56,128 nucleotides of DNA from Micractinium sp. NFX-FRZ (lineage: Eukaryota > Chlorophyta > Trebouxiophyceae > Chlorellales > Chlorellaceae). The notes beneath the pieces were generated by a model that saw only the letters and a program-made list of their open reading frames with translations, did no database searches and was not told the origin of the DNA. The translations under genes and the position numbers were made by a program. How positions within the stretch are numbered: the first letter of the stretch is position 1; every line of letters starts with the position of its first letter. The DNA lies in the NCBI GenBank assembly GCA_029339195.1, contig JAPTJF010000413.1, forward strand, positions 1 through 56,128, written 5' to 3'. Shown here one piece after another: positions 42,101 through 52,248 of this stretch.

Positions 42101-43718
42101 ACCCAGGCATGGGCGCCCACCGCTCCCCTCTGGTGGTTGACCGGCTGCTGCTAGGAGGTCGTCACCTGCACCCTTCTCCGAATCAGGAGATGCGGGCGGC
42201 TTTCGCGAGGCGGCACCAGACTCACAAATGGCATTGGCTGAGAGGATCACCACTCTGAGGCCCCGTTGATACTGAATGATGAAGGCCTTGCTGCATTAGG
42301 GATCAGGGCGGGGCAGGGCAAGCAGAGCAGAGCAGGGCAGGCAGGGGAGGGTGGGTGGAGCAGAGTGTGCGGGGCAGAAGAGAGGGTGAGGAGACGTGCC
42401 AGCACCCTGCAGCCTCCTTCCTTCCTGCCACCCGGCAAGCTCAACCTTTCCAGTTGCCCGCCCTGCAAAACTTCCCTTGCCCCAACATCCAACCACGTCC
42501 CCGCCAGCCCTCTCCCTCGCCCCTCTCATGCGCATCCAAACTCAATCCTCCACCCAGCTGCCCACATGTGCTGCCACACCCACCTGTGGTGCGTGCCAAA
42601 CTGCATGGGCAGCGGCGGCGCAAAGATGATGCACCGTTTGCCCAGCCCAGCCGCCTGCACATCCTCGGCAATCTTCTGAGCCCTGCAGGAGGCGCCGGGT
42701 AAAGGAGCAACAGAGTGACATGCTTGCCAAAGCTGGAGGTCCCGTCGCATTGTTAGCTCACTGCAGCAGGAAAGCAGTGAGCCGTGCAACGCCGTCGCCG
42801 TGCGCATCAGGTATAATCTCCCTCCAGCCAGCCACCCCTACCCACCCAGCCAAGCAGCCGCAACTCACCTGTGCCCGCCCGCGCGCTCGCCGTGCACCAG
42901 CACCATCTTGCCCGCACGCGTGAGGTCTGGGCAGGCCGACAGCAGCCAGGCGGTGTCCAGCATATAGTTGCTGACCATGCACCACAGCATATCCCCCCGG
43001 ACCAGGTCGCCCACCGTCAGCCCCAGGAAGCCCTCATTGGCCCAGCTGCAGGGCAAGAACAGAGAAGGGAGGGCACAGGTTGGGTGTGGAAACGCCGGGG
43101 AAGCGCACGTGGCAGACGTGTACTGGGAGAAAGCCGTGCTTGGCCCAGCTGCAGAGAAGAGCGGGGGAGCAGCAGCATGCGGGAAGGTATGACGGCGGGG
43201 TGCAAGGGAGGCGGGAGCACAGGCGGCACCGACGGGAGGGCCAGGCACATTCGAGGGCTGCACTGGCTGGAGCTTTTAAAGCTGCCGCTCACCACCCAAC
43301 CCCGCCTCCGGTCAGCACCTCGACACCGGCCTGCCACTGCTCGATAATCTCAGCCCGCCAGCACCCAACAGCAATAGCCTCTCAGCACACATCGGCCCCA
43401 CAACAGTGCACACCTGGGGATCCCGCGCACCCTCATGAGGTGCATGGGCACATCAGGCACCCGATCTAGCGGGTCCTCTACCCCCTGTTCACCTCCTGCT
43501 GCCGCTGCTGCCGCCGCTGTGGCCGGGGCGGCGCCCCCCCTGCCGCTAGGCCCCGCCTGCCCATGGCTCTCTCGCCGCTGCCGCTTGCTGGCACCGCCCT
43601 CTTCCCCGCCGTCTGACAGTGGGTGCTTGCTGCTGCCTGCCTCTGCTTCTCCTGCCCCTGCCACCGCTGCAGTTGCGGCTGCAGCACCCACTGCTGCCAC
43701 CTCCTCAGCACCCGACAT
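39141..43718 (-). CDS. TDP1: Tyrosyl-DNA phosphodiesterase 1
   Basis: Eleven exons: 43718-43414, 43045-42869, 42682-42584, 42290-42226, 41916-41890, 41699-41653 (GC donor), 41432-41300, 40928-40713, 40532-40462, 40079-39991 (GC donor AG/GCAAGT) and 39777-39141. They total 621 aa in phase. TDP1 hydrolyses 3'-phosphotyrosyl links left by stalled topoisomerase I, in the nucleus. Both HxK catalytic motifs are present. The first, GTHHSKAF, is assembled across the exon 3/4 junction and followed by [12 protein letters not shown]. The second is [10 protein letters not shown], followed by [20 protein letters not shown] and [12 protein letters not shown]. An N-terminal basic stretch (SKRQRRES) suits nuclear import. 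The frame is open upstream to Met 44033 and would add 105 residues; Met 43718 is the conservative choice. A Pro/Ala-rich insert near residues 480-525 separates conserved blocks. Confidence 0.93.
40171..40316. repeat. 73-bp tandem duplication in a TDP1 intron
   Basis: GGCTCTGGGGAGTGTAAGAG starts at 40171 and again at 40244, and the two 73-bp copies are nearly identical to the end of the second at about 40316. The duplication lies in the intron between the exons ending at 40462 and starting at 40079 (minus-strand order). The near identity suggests it is recent. Confidence 0.9.
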
Positions 43719-44893
43719 AACGCTTGCGCGGCGTGTGGCTGTTAAGGGGTGCCCATCCACAAAGAACCGGCTGCCGCGGACGGCCACGCCTGGTTGCGCG
43801 GCGGAGAGAGGCCGCCAGAGCCGGTGAAGCAGCCGGGCGCCGCACGCGAGCTGACGGGGAGCACGCTTGTGAGCAGGCGGGAGGCGGGCGGCAGGCGGCG
43901 GCAGAGCACCTCGCCCGAAGAGATGATTTGAGATGTCGTAGCTGCCGCTCGCCTGACCTGCACTGTAGCGCTGCGAGACAGGGGCAGCAAGGAGAGCCGG
44001 TCGAAACGAGGGTTCAATGCCGGTGGGCTCCAACTAGTTTCGTGCAGCGGGTGTGGCCATTCCAGCACATTTCCGTGCTTACGAGTGTTCCGAAGTGCTC
44101 CAGAAGTGCCGCGCCGTGCTCGTTCGCTTTCACTGATCGCTTTCACTGTGAGCGCTGCCGGCAGTGCCAGGGAGCTGAGAGAACCACAAGGGTTGTGTCA
44201 GATCGTGATGCGAACAAAGTAGTGACCAAGGGGCCAGAGCGCCTGCATTGATGGGCGGCGGCCCGGTGGTGAGCTGGCGGCAGCGCCCACCGACGGCGGC
44301 GCACATAGCATTCTTCTTGTTGCTGTAATGGGGCTTCCTACTCTGGGCTTTCAAGCTTCCGTCCTGACCGGTGGGATTTAAAAAATACGACTGAGGCAAG
44401 CGATGCAGATGCCCGCTGCCTGCACTGTCACCGTGGCGGCACTTTCACCCCGGGTGAATGCGGCCCATCCCATGTGCCACAAATGAGCACCGCAGAGTGC
44501 TCGATCCCACAGCAAGCATGCATGTATAAAATATTGTGGGTTTTTATGCAGATGCGGATGTCGAAATCAAGCAGCACCCCCTCATTCAGTGATGGTACTG
44601 GTCCGGTTTATCAATCCTGTATGGTGCATCGCGCGGGTTGGTGGCGCGTGTCTGAGTCAGGCAGCCGGCTTGTTCAGGCTATGGGTGGAGATGGAGAGAG
44701 TGTTGCAGCATTGGATGGTGGTTTCAAACTGAGGGATGGTGGGGTGGGCAGACGCGGTGGAGTGACGACGGTACAAGCCCCCGACTGGCAGGCTGTACCA
44801 AATTACAGCGGCATCTTTACTATTTAGCGCCCACCAAGCATTCACAATTCACACAACCTCTCTAACCTCTCTAAAAGATCAGCAGCAGCAGCC
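43719..44893. promoter_or_regulatory. Divergent promoter region, TDP1 / small helical protein
   Basis: About 1.2 kb separates the chosen start codons, including the optional TDP1 N-terminal extension up to 44033. The stretch from about 44300 to 44640 is clearly less GC-rich than the genes. A 117-codon plus-strand frame at 44474-44827 has no motif or splice continuity and was not called. Confidence 0.5.
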
Positions 44894-46586
44894 ATGGCGC
44901 AAGCGCACGTGCAAGCCGCTGTCCAGTCGGTGAGGCCCAGCCCAAACCTTGCACGCTCTGGCCGGGCCCTCTGGCCAGACCCAGCCCATGCCTTGCTGTT
45001 GAGCGCCCCTGAGGCTGGGTTCCGCAACAGCTGAGCGCCGACTTTCCTGAGGCCGCCACCGCTGGGCAGGGGGCGCTGGACCGCCGCTCCCGCGCCACAC
45101 CTGCGCAGTCGTGGGCCTTGAGCACCAGACCACACTCGCATTGTGCAGCATTGCGTCCTTTTTGCGTGCTTGATTTGTCTCCCCAACACCCTGGTGTGCT
45201 CCCTGGAAACCTGCCACCGTCTCTATCCTCCACTCAACTAACGCCAGCCAACTGCACCCACCTGTTATGACCCGCACCCCCGCCCTGGGCGCAGGCCGTG
45301 GACAAGGCCCTGAGCTCCGCCAAGCAGGGGGGCGTGTTCCTGCACCATGCAGTGGACGAGGCACAGGGCGACCTGGACACCCTTGACCAGGCTTTAACTG
45401 CCGCTGGCCAGGCCTACGCCCAAGCGCTCAAGGCAACCGCCCTCACACAGACCACGGAGAGCGCCCAGGGGGTGCCGCTGGGCACAGAGAGCTCCGACAG
45501 CTTTGGTGAGGCTCAGCCAGGCTGGCGGGCAGGCGGCAGAGGGGCGGCGGGATGGGAGGCACGCGTGGTAGCAAGCTCGCAGTGGCGTGGACACTGCACT
45601 ACTTGAAATGTAATTGATTGATTGATTGATTGACTACGCTGTGCACATGTGTGCATGCAATGCGAGTCTGGGAGTGGCAAGCCCTGCTGCACCCGCTGAT
45701 CCCCCAGCGCCCTGCCTGCAGCCGCGCAATCCTGGCTGCCGGCCATCTGTAGTGCCCGCCCACCTCCCCGTCCCGTCCCTGCCTCCTCCCCTGCAGGCCA
45801 CCTGCTGGTGTCTGCCGGCAAGGAGCAGCTGGCTGCCATTGCCCGCATCCCCAAGCAGCTGGCCGCCGAGACAGCTGTCTCGCGCATGGAGTGGCTGAGC
45901 GCTGCGCTGAACGGGTTTGAGGCGGAGGGAGTGAAGGTGAGCTCGCCTGCAAGGGCAGTGGTAGCGCACTGCGGGGCGGCAGTGGGCGCCCTGCATGCCC
46001 TGCTCCATGTCCGAGGACTGCCTGCTCATCTGCCTGCTTGGTAGGAGAGGTGCTTTGAGCGGTGGGGAAGAGTGCGCTGCGTTTCCTCTGCACCTGCGCC
46101 AGGCTCGACCTGGCCACACGCGGAACTTTAAGGGCTCCGAGCTCTCCATCTCCTGTTGTTCCCACGCCTGCCTTCGCACCTGCCTGGGCAGGTGGTGGCG
46201 GACGATGGCGAGACAGTCAAGGCCGTGGGCCCTGTGCCTACGGGTGCCTCTTCTGAGCAGCAGACGAGGGACGCCATTGCTGCTGGTGATCCTGCTGTGC
46301 TCCTGCTGTGCTCCTGCTGTGCTCCTGCTGTGCTCCTGCTGTGCTCCTGCTGTGCCCCTGCTGTTAGCCTGCCGTGGCTCGCAGCACGCCCAAAGCCCGC
46401 ACCCACCAATGTTTGGCCAGCACTGCCCTGGCAGCGTGCACAGCATGCCTTGGCAAGGCAGCGGCGTGCCAGGGGTGCACAGCATCAGCTGCCATTTCAA
46501 CTGGCCGGCCCCTCAGACACACCCTTCTGGCCTGCACTGCAGCCGCCAAGTATATGAGGGACAAGGGTGGCGTCGTGGCGCAGTGA
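44894..46586 (+). CDS. Small helical protein of unknown function
   Basis: Five exons (44894-44929, 45295-45505, 45797-45936, 46192-46285, 46543-46586) give 174 aa with all phases consistent. The first exon encodes only 12 residues (MAQAHVQAAVQS). The protein is hydrophilic, Ala-rich and predicted helical (VDKALSSAKQGGVFLHHAVD, RMEWLSAALNGFEAEGVK). It has no signal peptide, transmembrane segment or obvious catalytic motif. It ends AAKYMRDKGGVVAQ. I do not recognise the family. No TGTAA was found between its stop and the convergent P450 gene. Confidence 0.75.
46291..46363. repeat. 11-bp minisatellite next to a donor site
   Basis: About six tandem copies of CCTGCTGTGCT begin five bases after the donor at 46286, in the last intron of the small helical protein gene. 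The final copies are slightly diverged. Confidence 0.9.
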
Positions 46587-47091
46587 GACGCTTGAAGAGG
46601 AGGGTGCCCGCACCATCGCCCACCACGGCTGTACTATTGGCTGTACTGCCACATGCTTGCCCTTCAGTAGGCAACCTTTTGCATGGCGCTTCCCAATGCG
46701 AAGCCACCCAAGCCAGCGGCAGGGCCTTGTGCCACCGCTACACATCGACACTTGCAGCCTTGATATTTTGAGCAAGTTGCAGCGTTTCTCTTGCCACAAG
46801 GTATGTAGTTGGAAACCAGAACAGGCTACGCCGACTGTGCGAGTGCTTTCTATGTATGAGTGTGTGTGTTGCAAGACAAGCTTACAGAGGGGCATAGATG
46901 ACGGCATTGACGCCCACTCGTATGCATATAACCAGACACTGAAGAAGCTACCGCATAACACATGTAGGCAAGCCGGTACAGGAGCAGGCAGACCCATTTG
47001 AAAGGGCAGGGACTGGCAAATGAATTGGAAGGCACCGGCTCATTCGGGCTGCTTCCCTGCCGTGCTAATCACACAACACCGGAGGTGACGC
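46587..47091. other. Convergent intergenic region, small helical protein / P450
   Basis: This is 3' flank of both genes and contains TTACA at 46882-46886 for the minus-strand P450. It is less GC-rich than the coding parts. No exon is supported. Confidence 0.55.
46882..46886 (-). terminator. TGTAA poly(A) signal of the first P450
   Basis: TTACA on the plus strand reads TGTAA on the minus strand, about 206 bases beyond the P450 stop at 47092-47094. Confidence 0.5.
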
Positions 47092-50000
47092 TCACTCCCG
47101 GGGCTTCAGGCGCAGGTGGATGCCCTTGCTGCACTGCAGGGTCAGCTTCATCACCTCGTCTGCCCGCACGTCCTCACGCCCACCCATGCGGGGTGCCACC
47201 GACAGCTCAAACCGGCCCACAAGCTTGGCCAGCACTGCAGGGGGGGAGGGGCGGGAGGGGGCGGGCAGGGGACTAACTCAACAAGACACTCGATGGGCAG
47301 GGCACTTTATTACTTCCTTTCCTGTCATGCAATACCAGGTGCGGCACATGTTGGAGGCCAGAAGCGTGCGTGCAAGACGGCTCGACGCCTGCAGGAGCCC
47401 AGTAGACACCCCGCAGCTTGCCTTGACGGCAGCAGGCAAAACCGGCCCCACCCTACCTGAGCGCGCCTCCATGAGAGCCAGGTTCTGGCCGATGCAGTCA
47501 CGCGGGCCTGCAAGGCAGGGGGGCATGGCAGATGTGGTGGATGGTTGACAGCCTGGGACTGTACCTGAAACAGGCACTGTATGGCAAGCCAGACCAGACA
47601 GTTCAAGGCAGCTGCCCCGCTGGCCACCTTTTCAGGCAGTGCCAGCCAGCAGCAAGTCTGCCAGCCAGCCACTGCTTTGCTTCATCTCACCGTCAGAGAA
47701 GGGCAGGTAGGTCTTGGTGGGATTGGTGGCTTGGCCCACCGGCGTAGGCGCCGCCTCCGTGCCGCCCTCTGCCGCCGCTGCCGCCTCACCAGCTGCCGCT
47801 CCTGCCGCCGCCGCCGCCTGCTCCCACCGCTCTGGCCAAAACTCCTCGGCCCGCTCCCAGTTGTGCTGCGAGGTGAGCATGGCAATGAAGGGTACCCACA
47901 GCAGTGTGCCCTTTCCCAGGCGGTACCCGCACAGGCTGATCTCACGGGGCGCCTTCCTGCGGGATCAGTGATGCAGCAAGAAGGGAGACCACAGTTATGT
48001 ACTGGCCATCCCCAAGGTCGTAGAAAGGCAGCCCCGGTTTGTGGCACCCCTCTTCTGTGGCAACCCCCAGAGCCACAGAAGCCGCAGACTGTGCGCACCT
48101 GACGGTTCCGTTGGCCGCCACGGGGTGCAGGCGCATGGCCTCCTTGAGCACGCAGTTGAGGTAGGTGAGCTCCGCCAGGTCAGCGTACGCCAGCTGGCGT
48201 GCCCCAGGCCCCAGCAGGCCGTGCGCCGCCAGCTCAGCCGCTACCCGGGCCTGCACGGCCGGGTTGGCGGCGATTTCGTACAGGGACCAGGCGATGCTGT
48301 GGGCAGTGGTCTCAAACCTGCAGCGTGGGGCAGCATGGGGCAGCGTGCATGGCATGGGAGGTAGTGACATGGAAGCTGCCAGATCTAACAGATGCAGCTT
48401 CATGTGTCTGTGTGTCTCCCTGGACGCCTCCCTGCCTCCGTGCCTGAGCACCCGCCGCCCTGCCCATCAGCCGGCCTACATGCATGCCAGGCTGTGCACC
48501 TCCCCACCTGCCTACCCAAGTGCCTCCTCGGCGACCAATGCCCTTTCCTCACCCGGCAACCAGGTAGGTGGCCACGTTTGGGATCAGGAGATCATCGGAC
48601 ACCGGCATGCGCGCCAGGCACACGCGCAGGCTGGTGTCCCCCGCCTCCTCTGCCGCCTTCAGGTCCACAGCACGCACAGAGTCCGCAAGCACGCGCCACC
48701 ACCTGTGACAGGCCTGCACATGAGGGGGCACGATGTGGGCGGGCATGAGGGGGCGTGAGCACAGCATGACACAGCGTGCACAGCGCAGCGTGCCACCACC
48801 TGTGGCAGGCCGCCGGAAAAGCCCGGAGCTGCAGGGAACAGGGTCGGGGTGAGGGGCACGGAGCAGACTGCGGGCAGCAAGATAATGCCTGTTCAAGTCG
48901 CTAGCCATGACCGCACCCCACACTGTCGCAGCACACCAAGGCCGACCATGCTGACAGGAGGCGTACTGCACTCCCTGCCGCTACCGCGCAGCTGCGCCTT
49001 CTGCTGCCGTCCCTACCACATAGTTCACTGCCTGCTGCCATGTGTTCCGCCCTAGCCCCTGGCCAGGAACAGAGCACAAGGGAAGCACGCGCGCCCGCCA
49101 GCTTGCCTTCACGTTGCGGTAGTAGGCGCGCGAGTCGGGCAGGAAGCGCAGCAGGCGGTGCTTCAACACGCGCATCGGGTTGGTGCCGCGCAGCACAAAC
49201 TCGCCCAGCAGCGGTGGAATGACCTGCACGCATGCGGAGGGCCCGCAGCCGTGTGGAGCCCATTTGGCGATCAACCACTCAAGCTGGCGAGTACAGTGGA
49301 AGGTACAGTGCCCCGGCTGCAGCAGGCAGCCGTTGATACCACATTAGACCGGCTTGAGACAGGAGGTGCCTCCCCTGTCCTCCCTTTTCCCCGCATGGCG
49401 GGGATGATGCGATATTGGCCGTTGCATGCGGGCCCTGCCAGCCACCCACCTCGAACAGCTCGCAGCTGCTGTAGGTGCGTGCATTGAAGTCGTACCTGCA
49501 GGGGCGGAGACAGTGCTGCCAGGGTTGCATACACTACACAGCTGCTGCAAAGAGCAGGCGGGGAGGGCTGGCCCGCACACACTGCGTCCAGTGGTGCTCC
49601 GCCCCTCCCCCGGCAAGTGCAGGCAGCGCCGCATGCCCCTCCTGCCCGCTTTCACAAGCACCCGTATGCCCGCGCCCTGAGCCCAAATCCAGCGGCGCCA
49701 CCGCCCTCAGGCAGCCCCTTAGCTTGGCTGTAGTGTGCCCTTAGGCAGCCCCTTCGATTGGCCTTGCTGCCAACAACCCTGCCTGCTGTCAGCGCTGGCA
49801 GGCAGGTACCGCCCAGCCCCCCGCCTCACCCGAATCCGGTGGCCCCAATCACATCCAGCGTCACCCGCATGGCCGCCTCAGACACCTCCACCTCCCCCTG
49901 CCCCGCCGCCACCCTGGAAGCCAGCACATCACACAGCTCGCTCGTCACCTGCAGGATTAAAAGCAGGGGCGCGCGAGGCTTGGGAAGCTGGCTGGCTTGT

Positions 50001-51735
50001 AGGAAACACGCCAGCCCGTAGCAGGCAGGCGGGGCAGGCAGGCGGGCACTTGCGCCCGCCGGGTGGCATGACCACTCAATGCACGTCTTGCACCTCTTGA
50101 AATGCACCCAAGGTGCTTTCCGCTTCTGAGCCCCACACGGAGGCGCTCACATCCAGGGTCAGTGGGAAGGCCTTGCGGATGTTGTCGGGGGAGAAGGCGG
50201 GGGCAGTGGCCTTGCGCACCTGCGGGCAGGGGGCCACGGGAGGGGGGCAGGGCAGGCAGCTGTGAGGCACCAAGTAGGACCGGCAGAAAGTGCAGCGGGC
50301 AGGCTGCAAGGGCAGAGCTGCTCTGGCAGGCAAGCGAAGACACAGGCTGGGTGACAGGCAGGCGGGAGGGCAGGGCAGCACAGTGGCACTGGCAGGCAGC
50401 GCACCAGCTTCCACTCCTCGTAGTTGTGAGTGTTGAACAAAGATCTGACGCCAATGGGACTGAACAGCTGCAAGGGACCGGGCAGGGCAGCAGAGAGGAG
50501 GCAAGGGAGGGCAGCAGTGGGCGGCAGCATTGCCAGGGCTGCCCGGCAGGCGAGGACCAGACACACGTTCTGGCTGCCTCTGTTGCGGTGCAGGTGGTCC
50601 CCACGCACGGGTACAAAGCACGCACACACCAGCGTATTCTTGCACTTGTGTGCGGAAGCTGTCAGTTGCGTCTGCAAAGCGCAACCCACCGTTGGCATGC
50701 CCGCACACCCCGCGTGCCCTGCCCAGCCAGCTTTTACAGCTGTGCTTGCACTCGTTGCCAGCCCCCTTGCCCAGCCCCCACGGCCAATGCAACACGCCCG
50801 CGAACCCCCGTGCCCCTCAGCCCGCTTCCCCTCTTGCCTCATCAATGGCGTTGTACACCTCGCCCGACTTTGGGAAATCGTTCTTGCGTGACACGACGGC
50901 CTGTACAAGCGCCGGGTCTGAGAGCACTACAATTCTTTGCTGCACGAGGCGGATGCGGTACAGCCCCTGGGCGCCGTACCGCTGGCAGCAGTCCTGGAAG
51001 AAGCGGTGGTTGTTTTTCACGTTGAGCTGCGAGGGAGGTCAGGCAGGGGGGTGGGGGGTGGGGCGGGAATGGGCAGCGACGGGGCGACAGGCGGGCAAGC
51101 CGCAGGCACGCGGAGAGGCAGCCGGGCAGCAGCGGCACGGACAGCTGTCCTGAGCGAAATGGTGGTTGTGCGAGGCATGGGGGGAGGGCTTTGTGGCCTG
51201 CCGGAACGGCAGGGCGGCTGGGCAGCCAAAGAAGGCGGGCCAGGAGGCGTGCTCATGAGGGGCGCTGCACGCGCCCAGTTCGGACTTGCGCTGGTGACCA
51301 GCACACGAGGCACCCAGGGCCTCCCATTCGTGCGCTGTGCTGCTAGAGGGCACCCGCGGCCGATCTGGGGCAAGACGCAGATGCCAGCCCTCGGCCATCG
51401 GCTCACGAGGGCCACACATGCCAGACTTGGGCGCGCGGCAGCAGGCGGCAGCGCCGGCGGCAACGCGCTCCTGGCGTGCAAGCGCCGTCTAACCGGCGCA
51501 TCCCCACGCCACATCCCTCACAAATCACCTGGGCCAGATGGCCGAACAACCAACTGGACGAGGGCGGCCCGGGAAGCTTGGCCCAGTCGTCCCCCGGCGC
51601 CAGGAACCATAGCGAGGTCAGAGCGAGGGCCAGCACAGCTAGAGCGCCTGGGACGCTCGCCAGTTGCGCAGAGAGCAGGCTGGCGGGCCCCGCGAGGCCC
51701 TCGGGCAGCAGGGAGGCGAGAGTGGTGTTGTTCAT
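47092..51735 (-). CDS. Cytochrome P450 monooxygenase, copy 1 (complete)
   Basis: Twelve exons: 51735-51529, 51026-50838 (GC donor), 50467-50405, 50219-50151, 49948-49830, 49495-49450, 49223-49107 (GC donor), 48713-48553, 48317-48099, 47956-47691, 47507-47457 and 47234-47092. They total 549 aa in phase. An N-terminal membrane anchor (VPGALAVLALALTSLWFLAP) is followed by the Pro-rich hinge KLPGPP, as in ER or plastid-envelope P450s. Core motifs are the I-helix AGFETTAHSIAW, ExxR in LKEAMRLHP, FWPERW and the heme loop PFSDGPRDCIGQNLAL with the Cys ligand. An Ala/Gly-rich insert lies between FWPERWEQ and the heme loop. The enzyme oxidises a small molecule with electrons from a P450 reductase. The CYP family and substrate cannot be assigned. 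A tandem copy lies just upstream. Confidence 0.93.
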
Positions 51736-52248
51736 CGCTGCACTTGGCTTGGCTTGGCGTCAAAGCTGGCGTCAGTCTGTTGTGACGGGTGGCGTTTCAA
51801 TGCAAGCCGATCAGCTGGATGAAGGTATCTCGCTCGATGAGGGTACTGCTGCCACGGCAGTACAGACAGCCACCACCCATGAGCCACTGCCACCATCCTG
51901 AGCCACCATCCATGAGCCACTGCCACGAAGCGTGCCCCACGCATACAGCACGTACCGTTCCCTTCTTAAATGACGGCCGGGCATGTCACGTGCCCTGGCC
52001 GAGGTGCAGAAACTGGCGAAAAAGAACGTCTTGTGGGGCTCCATCAGATTTCAAGGGCTCAATCAAAATCAAATGAATGAAAAGCTTGGCTGGAACGTCA
52101 TTCGACAAGGTGAGAGTGCAATGGTACTCAGAGAGACGGAGTTCATGATGACCAATGGCAGAGCAATACCCGCTGCAGTCCGCCTGCATTCAGCAGTATA
52201 TGTGTGTGGAGGCTCGGCTCGGAGCCCCGTCGCAGACCCAGCCGCAAC
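51736..52248. promoter_or_regulatory. Intergenic region between tandem P450 genes
   Basis: About 510 bp serves as 3' flank of copy 2 and promoter of copy 1. It holds a short direct repeat, CATGAGCCACTGCCAC, present twice between about 51877 and 51926. No TTACA is seen before the copy 2 stop, so its poly(A) signal is not identified. Confidence 0.5.

Noticed and set aside
43719..44033. 105-residue N-terminal extension of TDP1
   Set aside because: The frame is open, but the residues show no FHA or other domain expected for plant TDP1 and are less biased than a coding start would suggest. Kept only as an alternative start.
44474..44827. 117-codon plus-strand frame in AT-richer DNA
   Set aside because: No motif, no recognisable start context and no splice link; more likely promoter DNA of the gene at 44894.
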